A DNA stretch of 64,000 nt from Melieria omissa (taxonomy: Eukaryota > Arthropoda > Insecta > Diptera > Ulidiidae). The notes below the pieces were generated by a model that saw only the letters and a program-made list of their open reading frames with translations, was not told where the DNA came from and did not search any database. Location: the NCBI GenBank assembly GCA_963971225.1, contig OZ020269.1:42243264-42307263 (forward strand), in the 5' to 3' direction. This document shows, piece by piece, positions 44,542-55,165 of the stretch. Each line of letters opens with the position of its first letter. Within the stretch, counting starts at the first letter, position 1. The position numbers and the translations under genes are program-made.

Positions 44542-45500
44542 GAAAGAATCGCACACATTTATTCAAACATTTTTATATTATCTAGAGGAAGTGAAATTCG
44601 TTGATGAAAAAAAAACGAGTTTTCTTCCTAGATGGCATGAAACTATCCTTAAAATCGGTCCTTCTACTTGTAGATGAAATATTAAAAGATAATTCGGACA
44701 AGTTTTTTATTATGACAAAGGCCTTTAACCAGGACAAGTTGGAGAATACGTTTGCTGTGTTAAGGCAAAAAGGAGGTAATAACTGTAACCCCTCTGTAGC
44801 CGAACTTAATAATATCTTAGCCAGGTTATTAGCCTTTAAAATAATAAAGTTTAGCTCCTCTACCAATTGTGAAGAGACGCAAGATTCAATGACTAATTTA
44901 ATTTCAAGCGCTTCTTTTAGTGAGGATGTTTTGCAGACTAATGGCGATGATAATGACAATGAAATCCTGGAAAATCTTGATCTAAGTAGTGAGATGCACG
45001 AGGCGTATTTTGTAGGTGACACCTTTTGTAATCCGAAAGATATTAACTTAGAGCTGGTTTCCATTAGGTATTTTGTTGGATACGTAGCGTACAAAATCAT
45101 TCCTAAATTAAATTGTGAAAAATGCGGTGACGAATTGAGAAGAAGGGATGAAGTTTTGACTGCTCCAAGTGAAATTTTTATTTTTCACAAAAATTATCAG
45201 TCAATTTCTGATTTTGGTGATCTTTTTGCTCCTTCCAATTCCCTAATGAATGTATGCATAAAACATATTTTAATTTTTCATAAAATCTTCGAAGCAGAAC
45301 CTGAAAAAATTGGTATTAAGGCACACGTTTTACAATCTTGTAAAAATGCTACACCTGAATGGTTCCATGGTGAGTGCTGTAACCATAGAGTCCAAATTTT
45401 AGATTTTCTTATTTTAGTTCTTCTACGAAAACACTGCATGGGGGCTGTGCAAAAAGGAAGTTCGAAAGAACGAAAATTGAAAATAATTGTTGGCAAATAA
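44542..45500 (+). pseudogene. P transposase C-terminal part
   Basis: Continues the P protein after the TTAA insertion: KESHTFIQTFLYYLEEVKFV in one frame, then a frameshift in an A-run near 44605 into the 299-codon frame ending at 45500. FNQDKLENTFAVLRQKGGNN (about 44730) matches the LNQDxLENFFgxiRxxGG region with the last catalytic acidic residue. The tail contains CEKCGDELRRRDEVL and ends KIIVGK. Confidence 0.86.
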
Positions 45501-45573
45501 AAAAATTCTTATTAAAAATTATTATTTATGAAAGATAAATTTAAACGAAAGTAAAACAATAAGCATAAAACCA

Positions 45574-46384
45574 CAGAATAAACAGTATACAGAAGGCGCA
45601 TCTGAAATAATTTTGCGATTTCATTTCAGACGCGGGCGGGAAGCAACAAAGGTGAGGAAAATGTAAAGGGAACCGAGAGAGTAAGCGCGAATTGATGTAT
45701 TGTATACGCATAGATTCGATTTTTTTTGGGCTTTATTCTCATTTCGACAACAACACGCCATGTTGTTGCGGCTGGCTTGCTACGCAATGGCTTTACTCGT
45801 GCACATTGAAAGTGGTTGATTTGGCAAAGCAATCGCCAAGGCAAATTCAATAGGTAGTTGCAGCATTCTTTGATAATTAGCACAACATTGTAGCAATAGT
45901 TTTCCACTTATTATCACTTTCTTAATGCGTCTTGGTTGTTTCAATATTTAACACATATATTTCATTGTAGCCATTTGTACTTTTTACAACTTCTATTTTA
46001 CAAGCAGACCAAAAGAACTTATAAAATCCACTGAATTTTGGTTTTTCTCGTAGTGCTACCACCTTATGTGCCTTGGCGATCGCTCAATCAATTTTTCTAT
46101 GAAACTGCCTCTCCACTTCTTGTTCTTGTTTGTCAAAAAGCAAGCGGAGAGCGAGCACGAGCCAGCACCAACATGCAAGCGGCACATCGCTTTGTTGCCC
46201 AACAACAACAACCACAGTGTGTGGTGCGCAGTCGCAGCTTCTCAGCTCACGCTCTCGCGCTCTGTGCGTTCTCATCCCCTTTACTGCTTCCCCCCGCATC
46301 CTCAAACGGGTCGTACCGCTGGAACCCGCGAAGAAAATTTTCTTTACACCAGATGCGCATTCTGTATATTGTTTGTTCTGTGAT
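45574..46384. mobile_element. P-like MITE inside the P element
   Basis: Inverted ends CACAGAATAAACAGTATACAG and the complement of GATGCGCATTCTGTATATTG with TTTGTTCTGTG, about 30 bp each. ATAAAAC flanks both sides (7-8 bp duplication). Subterminal sequence (GGCTTTACTCGTGCACATTG) resembles the left subterminal region of the host P element near 41645. No transposase. Confidence 0.68.
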
Positions 46385-46850
46385 AAAACCTTACAATAAT
46401 ATTTTTAATAAATAACTATAAACGCTCTTGTGCAACATGTTTGTACCCATATTTTACTACACCAAGTTCACGCATTTTTTTTGCTAATTGTAATTTGCTT
46501 ATGATTATAAAAAAGAAAGCAGAAATAGCGACGCAACAATTACCAACAACAATGCTATCCCGCCTGCACGGCACAGCGCAAAAAACAGTATACCGCTAAC
46601 TTTTTTTGTTTGCCAATATTATAATGCTATTCCCTGCGACAACAAAAGCAGCGTTCATCGTCATGTTTATCAAGTGGCGCAACAGCAGCGAGAATACGAA
46701 TGAGTACAGAAGCGACTTCAATTCACATGTTACGCCGAAGTTACAGAGATTTCTGCTGTCAGTAACAGAGGGTACTACCAGCAGTACCCACCATACAACG
46801 CGTTTGCTTGTATGAGATGCGCGTTCTATATTACTTCATATTCTTTGGTA

Positions 46851-47116
46851 ATACCCACCTTTTGTTTTTAGAGAATGTTACTATTTGTAAGTACTTTTTT
46901 CAAATTTCCTTCTAAATAAAAAATAACTTTTTCAAAGAAGCATTACTGATTTGCTAAGGGAGCCAACATTGTCAAATTAGAACGAGACGGCTGCCTACGT
47001 ACATCACCTTTAATAATTGCATCATGGGTTTTTAGTATTTCTTTATGCTTTTTAACCTACATTACGGGTGGCCGGCATGCTAGATTTACATATATTAACC
47101 AGCATATTAGGCGACA
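46851..47116. repeat. Dispersed repeat, inverted copy of 40345-40400
   Basis: GCTAAGGGAGCCAACATTGT (46957) through ACATCACCTTTAATAATTGC (47003). No gene. Confidence 0.45.
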
Positions 47117-47524
47117 TAACAGTTGGGCTGAAAATTCATATCGTTTCTATGAGATGGCGCCACTAGAATAAAATCCGTATCATTTTTAGGTAGTACCAAC
47201 CTTCAAAAGAAACGTCTATAAATTTGATAGCTGTCTGATTATTAGTTTGTGAGATACAGCATTTTGAGTGAACCAACTTTTGTTATTTTGAAAAAAATGG
47301 TTAAAAAGGAATGCCGTGTTTTAATGAAACACTATTTTTTGATGAAAAAAAGTGCTGCTGATACCAAAAAGTGGCTTGATGAGTGTTATCCGGACTCTGC
47401 GTCGGGCGAAGAAACCATTCGTAAGTGGTTTGCTAAATTCCGTACAGGCCATATGAGCACCGAAGACGATGAACTCAGTGGATTTGGAAGATCGTAAATT
47501 GAAGTTAATTTGTATAGCTGACAC

Positions 47525-50195
47525 CAGGCCCGTAGAGAGGAAAACCGGGCCCGGGGACTAGTAATGACGGGCCCCTGTAAGTAATTTTGGAAATTTTGTA
47601 GTAGAAGTCAGGATGATGATCCACAAAGTTTATATGTTTTTATAACTTTTTGTTGTTGGAATGAGCAGTTATCACAAAAGCAAATTCGATTTAGAAAAAA
47701 ATTTATTCAATAATTATTCAATACTCATTTACATAAATACATCTATTGATTATGTATAAATTCTAAGTAATTATAACTTTGATCTACTTTAAGCACGCTT
47801 TTCGGGCTTTCGCTGAAGCGAAAGTTTCTATAATACGACGGAAATCAGATTTTTGGGCCAAATCGTATTCCAAGCAAAGTATCGCAAGTCCTGAGATGCG
47901 TGTTTGCGAAGAACACGATCTTTGGAAATTTTTGATTCTCGCCAATACACTAAAAGAGCGCTCAACGCTCGCAACAGTTACTGGCAGGGTACAGAAAATT
48001 CTGAGCGCAACACAAACATTTGGAAATATCGCATTTAAATGTTTCTCATAAATTTCATTTAAAAGTGACAGTGGGCTTAGATCACTTTTGAAATTTGCTG
48101 AATGAATATGTTTTAAATGTGTCATTTCGTTCGGCAATTCGTCCGAAACATCAGATGGATATTTCTGTACAAAATTAGCCGCTTTATCTTGGACCTTGTC
48201 TTCAATCAACTCTGGAAATTGCCACAAGAAATTAAAGGTATCGTTCAAATTTTTCGCAGCGTCAAATCTAGTTGTGAGTCCCGCGATCACTGAGTCAATA
48301 ATAACAAAAAACGTATTTCGCTGAAAATGTGTCTCTTCATCTATCTCTGGTTCTTTCTCAATTCCATCATTAGAATCAACTATGCGACAGTTTCTTTTCC
48401 GGCCCACTTTTTGCGATGGCAACTCTGCTGAGATGTCAATAGCTTCTTGCAACGCTGAAGCAACTAATTTACATTCGTTCAGAAGTGCTCCCCAACGATC
48501 CCGCAAAAATTTCAAGTCTGTCAATAAACTAGAAAGATTTCTGACTTCAACATCGATTGTGATACCTTTAGCTTGAAGAACGAGATTTCTTTCGTCGATT
48601 AAAGACAAGATCTTCGACCACATGGATGACATCAGCACACATTCAAACTTACTCATATATTTGAGAATACCATTAATGTCCCTTTGAGTGTCCGCGGTTA
48701 AATTCAATTCTTTCAACTCGCGCAAAGCCGCGGTCAGTCCCACAATGTGACTCGCGAAAGGCCTAACAGCTTCGATTCTTGCAGACCATCTTGTATCTGA
48801 TTGGGAACGGAGTGAGGAGGGGACATGTTTTTTCAAAATTTCCCAACGTTGTGGACTGCCAACAAAAATGTTATAGCATTTTTGAACAACGCCGAAAAAA
48901 GTTATAGCTTGAGTGCAACACTCCGCAGAATCAACTCCGCACAAATTTAAACTGTGGGCTGCACAAGGTGAAAAAACTGCCTGGGGATTTTGACGGAGTA
49001 TGTGACTTTGAGCTCCTTTATATTGACCACTCATATTCCGGCCATTGTCGTAACCCTGCCCTCGGCACTCAATGAAAGGGATTTTATAAATTTCCAAAGT
49101 TTCACGCATCATGCTAGCGATCGCTTCACCTGCCTTTTTACTGCAATCAACGAAAGTCTTTGATGACGTACTTTTCTCTTCAAGATCGAAATGAAGGTAT
49201 CGCAAAATAAATGTCGTCTGTTCAACGTGTGACGAATCAGGAGTAGCATCAACGATTATGGAATAGTATATCGCGCTTTTTCGCTCTTCTAAGAGCTGGT
49301 ATTGAACGTGTTGTGCACAGATTTGAATAAATTCATTTTGAATTTCGGCTGAAAGATAATGAACTTGGAGGCGTTTATGGTTTTCTTGAGAAACCCTAAC
49401 TTCTTCCAAATGTTTGTGCAGTACCGAATCATAGTGGCTTATGAGTTCTAAAATGCCTAGAAAATTCCCATTGCTTCGATCACCAATGAGATGACTATCT
49501 CCTCTCAAAGCCAGCCTCACTTTTCACAGTTTCATTTTTCTTTCTGTTCAAATTAATTCTCGATTCAATATTTGAAGGAAGGTTTTTAATAAATAAATAT
49601 CTTTCCGAAAATTCATATTTATGACTGATATTAGATGTGACTTACCCTCTGGCAACAAAATGCATAATCACGTGTCTCTTTGTACTTGATGTTTCTCTAA
49701 CAATTGAGCACTTCAGTTTGATTTTCCACTATTGACCGTGGCAGACTGTGATGCCTGACTTAATGTGACTGACTGAAACTGCGCGATTGCCGCGCCACCT
49801 CAGAACAAGTTTAGTGGCTTGTCGATGAGGCAGGAGCGTCTTTAGTCTTAATACACTTATATAGGCGTCTCTTCCGCGGGCCCTTCCAGGGAGGATTTTG
49901 CGATCGTTAAGTTTTTATGGGTTGATCGGTTGGGCGTTTTAGATCGGATTTGATAATGATCGGGTTTTCGAAACTGTTTTACTCACAGTTACTTGAAAGA
50001 TTATTGAATGAATGAGAATTTTTTATTTCAAGAATCGGGCAATTTTGTGTCAAATTTTTTCTTGATCAACTCGAAATATTTTTTCATTCAAAAAATTTTT
50101 TTTTCTAATATTGCCGGAAAATCCGGGCCCCCTTGGAAACTCCGGGCCCGGGGACGATGTCCCCTTTGTCCCCCCCCCCCCTCTCGACAGCCCTG
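47525..50195 (-). mobile_element. hAT transposon, 2.67 kb, with long transposase frame
   Basis: Imperfect ends CAGGCCCGTAGAGAGG and the complement of CTCTCGACAGCCCTG, with an exact 8-bp duplication GCTGACAC (47517-47524 and 50196-50203). G/C-rich subterminal motifs CCGGGCCCGGGGAC occur near both ends. One long frame lies on the - strand. Confidence 0.92.
47784..49520 (-). CDS. hAT transposase (ZMYM1/DUF4371-like), 578 codons, intact frame
   Basis: Uninterrupted frame. LISHYDSVLHKHLEEVRVSQ opens the region typical of DUF4371; YYSIIVDATPDSSHVEQTTF carries the first catalytic Asp; GQGYDNGRNMSGQYKG the second-Asp region; and SPCAAHSLNLCGVDSA is a family signature. The C-terminus has the hAT dimerisation motif (TVASVERSFSVLARIKNFQR; the E is catalytic). 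Full-length relatives have an extra N-terminal TTF-type zinc finger, which I do not see upstream (49521-50150), so the protein is probably N-terminally truncated or the first exon is lost. The annotated Met is the first in frame. Confidence 0.85.
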   Translation of the reverse strand: MRLALRGDSHLIGDRSNGNFLGILELISHYDSVLHKHLEEVRVSQENHKRLQVHYLSAEIQNEFIQICAQHVQYQLLEERKSAIYYSIIVDATPDSSHVEQTTFILRYLHFDLEEKSTSSKTFVDCSKKAGEAIASMMRETLEIYKIPFIECRGQGYDNGRNMSGQYKGAQSHILRQNPQAVFSPCAAHSLNLCGVDSAECCTQAITFFGVVQKCYNIFVGSPQRWEILKKHVPSSLRSQSDTRWSARIEAVRPFASHIVGLTAALRELKELNLTADTQRDINGILKYMSKFECVLMSSMWSKILSLIDERNLVLQAKGITIDVEVRNLSSLLTDLKFLRDRWGALLNECKLVASALQEAIDISAELPSQKVGRKRNCRIVDSNDGIEKEPEIDEETHFQRNTFFVIIDSVIAGLTTRFDAAKNLNDTFNFLWQFPELIEDKVQDKAANFVQKYPSDVSDELPNEMTHLKHIHSANFKSDLSPLSLLNEIYEKHLNAIFPNVCVALRIFCTLPVTVASVERSFSVLARIKNFQRSCSSQTRISGLAILCLEYDLAQKSDFRRIIETFASAKARKACLK

Positions 50196-50596
50196 GCTGA
50201 CACTCTAAAGATATCAAAGGAACGTGTTAGACATATCGTTCATGAATATTTGGGTATGCGAAAGCTATGTGTAAAGTGGGTGCCGCGCGAGCTCACAATC
50301 GACCAAAAACAAGAACGTGTCGATGCTTCAGAGCAATGTTAAAAAATGGTATTGAAAAGTTGAAAGATATATAATAATATAATCGGTGTATCTCCCTCGA
50401 TGGCAACTATGTTGAATAATAAAATCGAATTTTGCCAAAAAAAAATGTGTTTTTCTATAAAACGATACGAACTTTTCAGCCCAACTGTTATTGTTGTAGG
50501 GTGTGTGACCTTATTTATCAGAAGCAGTATTGGGCATTGTTATTGTTTGCATGGTTCAATTATAAGGTTGTAGCAAGCCACCGGCTGATTGTTTAT

Positions 50597-52041
50597 CTTA
50601 CTTACTTACTTACTTAACTGGCCATAACAACCCGTTATCGGGTTACGGCCTGCCGCAAAACTTCTCTCCAGGCGCCTCTGCTTCGCGCGCGCCTTCTCCA
50701 GTTGGTCACACCAAGAGATACCAGGGCCTCTTCCACTTGGTCCTTCCACCGGAGACACGGCCTCCCTCTTCGCCGTCGACCTCCAACCATCGCATCGAAT
50801 ACCTTTTTCGCCGGAGCTTCGTCGTCCATGCGGCAGACATGACCGAGCCAGCGTAGCCGCTGGATGTTAATTCGCTGCGCTACGTCCATGTCCTTATACA
50901 GCTCATACAGCTCGTTATTGGTTCGTATGCGATAGTCGTCACCAACCCGAACAGGGCCGAAGATTTTGCGAAGCATCTTCCTCTCGAACACTCCAAGGGC
51001 CGCTATGTCGTTTCGTGTCATTGTCCATGCTTCAGCGCCATAGAGGAGCACGGCCAAGATAAGCGTCCTATAGAGTGAAAGTTTTGTCGGTCGAGAGAGG
51101 TCTCTACTTCTCAATTGCCTACCGAGACCGTAGTAGCACCTGTTGGCAAGAGTTATCCTTCGCTTTATCTGCAGACTGACATCATTGCTGCTGTTGATGG
51201 CGGTGCCAAGGTAGACGAATTCCTTGACAACTTCAAAAGCATACCTGTCGGCCTCGACGTGAGACCCTAGCCGCTGCGAGTCCCTGCGTGTAGACAGCAT
51301 ATACTTCGTCCTGCCCTCATTTACCACCAGACCCATTTTGGCAGATTCTCTTTCGATAGCCGCAAAGGCAGCGGTGACATCTCGCTTGTTAGGTCCGATG
51401 ACATCAATATCATCAGCGTAAGCAAGGAGCTGGACACTTTTGTTGAAAATTGTGCCATTACGATGTACACCGGCCTTGCGCAGAACACTCTCCATGGTGA
51501 AGTTAAAGAGGTCGCAGGACAAAGGATCGCCCTGTCTGAAACCTCGAACGGTATCAAAGGGGTCGGATAGGTCACTTCCAACCTTGACGGAGCTGCGCGT
51601 ATTGCTCAACGACGCTCTGCAAAGTCTAACGAGCTTTGCAGGGATACCAAGTTCAGACAATGCGGCATATAGGCGATCCCTTATCGGGCTATCGAATGCT
51701 GCCTTGTAATCGATGAAGAGATGGTGTGTATCGATTTGGTTCTCATGGGTCTTCTCCAGGATTTGGCGTAGAGTGAATATCTGGTCGATGGTGGACTTAC
51801 CAGTTCTAAAGCCGCACTGATAAGGTCCAATCAGCGCCTTGGCGAGTGGCTTTAGTCTTTCACATAATACGCTCGTCAGGACCTTGTATGCAATGGGAAG
51901 TAGGCTGATACCCCTGTAGTTGGCGCATATTGTTGGGTCGCCTTTCTTCAGCACAGGACAAAGGGCACTGAGGTTCCAATCGTTGGGCATTCGTTCCTCC
52001 AGCCATATTTTGCAACAAACAATCCTACCAACAAAATACAT
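50597..52041 (-). mobile_element. RTE-clade LINE, 5'-truncated, reverse transcriptase frame open
   Basis: A 468-codon frame ends at TGA near 50635. KIWLEERMPNDWNLSALCPV and KKGDPTICANYRGISLLPIA are RT motifs. QCGFRTGKSTIDQIFTLRQI and FIDYKAAFDSP (first Asp) follow, then GFRQGDPLSCDLFNF and LLAYADDIDVIG (catalytic YADD). The C-terminal half has LYGAEAWTMTRNDIAALGVF and RRRGRPCLRWKDQVEEALVS. The 3' end is a (TAAG)n tail at 50597-50614. The frame upstream of KIWL (about 52013) is probably flanking sequence. The endonuclease is missing. The same family occurs at 17181 and 41120. Confidence 0.9.
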
Positions 52042-52204
52042 GTGGTTTTTGGTGTTGCGGGGATGCTATTACCTTATTATTGTGCCATGATTGTTTGTAT
52101 TACTTATGTGTAATCGATTGAAATAACCGCAGTGATGTGCATTAAACTAATTAGGTAAAGGGTAACTGCAAAATACTACTTTTTCAAGATATTAAAAAAG
52201 GTGG

Positions 52205-52712
52205 TTGTTTTCATTTAGGAACGGAATCCAATGTTATTTGGTATACTCGTTTAAGTCTTTATTACATAATGACCAACTCTTTGCCTTAAATTGTGCCAAA
52301 TCTTTCGTTGAGTACTATCCCTGGTATAACATGCCTACGACTGTTCATAAATATTTAATTAATGGACCAGAGGTCATAGCTCACGCCTTGTTGCGAATTG
52401 GTGAATTATCTGAAGAAGCGCGGGAAGCGAGAAATAAAGATTTTTAGGCTTTCAGGAAATATTTTTCTCGAAAAAGTAGCCGAGAAAAAACCAACGAAGG
52501 CGTTCTAAGTGGACTGCTTATAAATTCTGATCCCATTATATCGACAGAAACGAAATTGCCGCATAAAGCAGTTACGCGCATGCCAAGGGAACTATTGGAT
52601 TTGTTGATAATTGCGGAAGAAGAACGCGATGATATGAACAATGATGATTATAACGATGGATGCGAAGGTGAAAGCGTGGGTGAATACGATGATGATGCCG
52701 ATAGCAATTAAT
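52205..52712 (+). pseudogene. Decayed repeat-type ORF of unknown function
   Basis: One frame with a single in-frame TAG (52445-52447). SFVEYYPWYNMPTTVHKYLI and ALLRIGELSEEAREARNKDF precede the stop; KSSREKTNEGVLSGLLINSD, RMPRELLDLLIIAEEERDD and a very acidic Asp/Asn-rich tail follow. The GxLSEEAxEARNK motif recurs in many uncharacterised, apparently repeat-encoded arthropod proteins, but I cannot name the element. An AATAAATAA run follows the stop. Confidence 0.55.
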
Positions 52713-52945
52713 AAATAAGCGAGGAATTCTGTATAATTCTGTAATCCTTTTGTAACAATTTTGCATTTTTGGTCATAAAAAAAAAAATCCACTAAAGTAT
52801 GTTCAAATACATTTATTTTCTACTTCTTTATCTATAATTAACTAAACCTAATACTTTTTTCATGTCTAAATAGTCCGGGTGAATTAATCGCCAAAATCGG
52901 CATGAATTACCCCAGTGTGCGTCGTGAAAAAAATAAATAAGTATG

Positions 52946-54150
52946 CTATTACCAACGAACATGAAGTGATATAGAACGCGCATCTCATACAAGCAAACGC
53001 GTTCTATAGCAGGTACTGCTGATCAGTGTTGCCGTTGTGGGACTAAAGTGTCAAATTGACCCTTTTTGGAGCCCAATGCCACCTGACACCGACTTTTTAA
53101 AAATAGGCTTATTTTGACACTTTTCTTCAAAATCATGCGACTTTAGCTCCTTTTGTTTTAATCAAAAAGGATATATGTACATTTGGGAAATTGTTTCGTA
53201 AAGTTAATTTTTTTTATTTTTGCAAAATATGCCTTCCTTTTAGTATTCACTTTTCAAAGGTAAAACTTAAGTACTTAAAAAATATACCTCTGGCAACATT
53301 TAAACTACTTGCAACCATTTTATTATGTGAAAGTTTTCCCGCAAATATGTACAAAATTAATCTGAATTAAGGCGCTTTTTTGGCATTGCCTAATTTATTT
53401 GTGCTAAATTAATTTTGATGGCTTCCAATGAAGAAGTAGCTATATCACGCATATGCTTTGAAAAGCAAATGATCTCATAATAAATACAAAACATTCATAT
53501 TGCGACTTTTTTATATATCCCTCATCAATAATTTAAGGGGAAAATTGTTTGTTTTACAAAAAAAAATTATCTCCTTTAGAAATAATTAAAAATAACCCTT
53601 TGTTTGCGACTATTTCAAATTTTTTAGCGGAAATACTGCTGCTGGTAAATACTCTCTGTTATTGACAGCAGAACCCTCTGTTACTAACAGCAGTTGTCAC
53701 TGTAACTTCAGCGTAACATGTGAGTGGAAGTGTTTTCTATACTCATTCGTGTTTTTGTTTTTTCTGTTGCGCCAATTCAGTGACTCACGCAAGGGGGAAT
53801 GATTTTGGGTTCAAACCCCTCCCAAATTTATACCTTGCAAAAATTTTAATTACCAAAAATTGTTTCAACTGACATTGGCTTTAAAGTTGTGGAGGTAAGC
53901 ACCCCTCAGAATGAAATCATATTTGCGCCACTGTGCCTGTTGATAAACATGACGCTCAATGCTGCTTTTGTTGTTGAGGCGAGTAGCATTAATATTATTG
54001 GCAAATGAAAAAATGTCGGTGGTGTACTGTTTTTTGCACTGTGCCGTGTAGGCGGGAATAGCGTGGATGTTGCCTGTTTTTGTTGTTATTTTTGCTTTAA
54101 TTTATCTTTTCTAAGATGCATACGTTATTATTGGCCAGCAATTATTTTAA
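52946..54150 (-). mobile_element. Second P-like terminal region, with nested hAT MITE
   Basis: 52950-53015 (ATTACCAACGAACATGAAGT, GATATAGAACGCGCATCTCA, TACAAGCAAACGCG) matches the right end of the P element (46805-46850) in reverse. After the hAT MITE, 53640-54070 keeps matching it (CTGTTACTAACAGCAG, GTAACATGTGAGTGGAAGT, TTGATAAACATGACGC, CACTGTGCCGTGTAGGCGGG). Only one end is identified. No transposase. Confidence 0.62.
53024..53638. mobile_element. hAT-like MITE, 615 bp
   Basis: Ends CAGTGTTGCCG and the complement of CGGAAATACTG; flanks CTGCTGAT (53016-53023) and CTGCTGGT (53639-53646) form a 7/8 matching duplication. AT-rich interior, no frame. Confidence 0.65.
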
Positions 54151-54499
54151 ATTTTCGTGTCGTGGCAGAATTTTCGTAGGAGTGGTCAATTAAGAAATTC
54201 TAATACTGTAACTTTTTGGTGACAGCATTCGCCATGGAACCATTCAGGTGTAGAATATTTGCACTATTCTTAAACGTAGGCATGCCTTAATTATAGTTTT
54301 TTACAGTCACCGACGAACCTTCGAAGTGATCACTTCCCAGCGACAGAGCAAATTATACGGCAGTGCCGAATGTGTTTTTTCGTTGCTTTCGTCAACGATC
54401 GTTGATAATAATAACAAAGTACTCCTCATATCGTTCAAACTTACATTCCGGGTGAGAAGTGTATACAGCGTAATTAAGTAACCTTCGACTCCCAGCAGA

Positions 54500-54950
54500 A
54501 TGGGCCCCGACCCCCCCGAATTGTCGAGGAACCGGTTCGCTGTGCTTGCCAAACACTCAGCCACCAGTCCGAAACAAAAACGCAGGAAAATTAATACAAA
54601 CATTACACAGGAGCTTTTTCCCCCTTTGCCACAATCAAATATGCAAACAATTGTTCCAAAATTTGTCCTGATAAAATCTACGGATGGCAACTAATGACTT
54701 TAGTGTCTTTGATAAGAAAAAAGCACCTGATTCAATAAGCACCGAAATAGAAACAGTAAGCATACTACGTGACGGCAGCTTGCTCGTACTTACTAAGTCC
54801 CAAATGGTAGCTAACCGGTTTGTTAAAACTATAATTTTTGTAAGTCTCTGTCTGGTCGAAATCACTTTTCACGAGTCACTTAATTCAAGTAAGGGAACGA
54901 TCTTTGACAAAAACCTCATCCCCACTGCTGAAGATGAGATACTTGCATGT
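54500..54950 (+). pseudogene. LINE ORF1 relic
   Basis: RNRFAVLAKHSATSPKQKRR, EELFPPLP-like spacing and PKFVLIKS at 54515-54685 are followed, one frame over, by DSISTEIETVSILRDGSLLV, LTKSQMVANRF and then KGTIFDKNLIPTAEDEIL. This order matches the Gag-like ORF1 of jockey-type LINEs. A frameshift lies near 54690 and others near 54845. The conserved part ends near 54945. Confidence 0.65.
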
Positions 54951-54985
54951 TTTTTTCCCAATTTTTGGGCATTTATCTTGGTAAA

Positions 54986-55165
54986 ATGGTGCTTACAAAA
55001 CCACAACGTCGGCAACTGATTTGGAAATTTTGTGAAAAAAATCCCACTACGAAAAAGAATGAAGCTTTCCACCTCTTTAAAAAGATAGGATTCAAAAACA
55101 CCTTCATCTATAAGATGATGAAAAAAAAAGAAGTGAAGCATGCTCGAAGCACGACGCCTATATAA
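54986..55165 (+). pseudogene. Possible Tc1/mariner helix-turn-helix fragment
   Basis: MVLTKPQRRQLIWKFCEKNP then NEAFHLFKKIGFKNTFIYKM looks like the N-terminal DNA-binding helices of a Tc1/mariner-type transposase. It follows the LINE ORF1 directly, which suggests an insertion, but terminal repeats were not identified. Confidence 0.4.

Larger units (their letters stand above)
41466..46850 (+). mobile_element. P-type transposon with THAP transposase
   Basis: Inverted ends of about 34 bp (ACCAAAGAATATGAAGTAAT, ATAGAACGCGCAT) at 41468 and, complementary, ending at about 46849. The interior holds a THAP domain, a P-element transposase in two large pieces, a 714-bp TTAA element and a P-like MITE (45574-46384). 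An 8-bp target duplication could not be read clearly, so the outer boundaries are accurate only to a few bases. Confidence 0.83.
47119..50488 (+). mobile_element. irritans-type mariner split by a hAT element
   Basis: Inverted ends ACAGTTGGGCTGAAAA...TATCGTTT, with TA at 47117-47118 and 50489-50490. The transposase N-terminus is at 47297-47496 (MVKKECRVLMKHYFLMKKSA, GHMSTEDDELSG) and its continuation at 50204-50342 (KISKERVRHIVHEYLGMRKL, CVKWVPRELTIDQKQERVDA), interrupted by the hAT at 47525-50195. The C-terminal catalytic half is deleted. It is similar to Himar-type irritans mariners. Confidence 0.88.

Noticed and set aside
54307..54690. 127-codon - strand frame
   Set aside because: It is antisense to the LINE ORF1 relic and matches no family.
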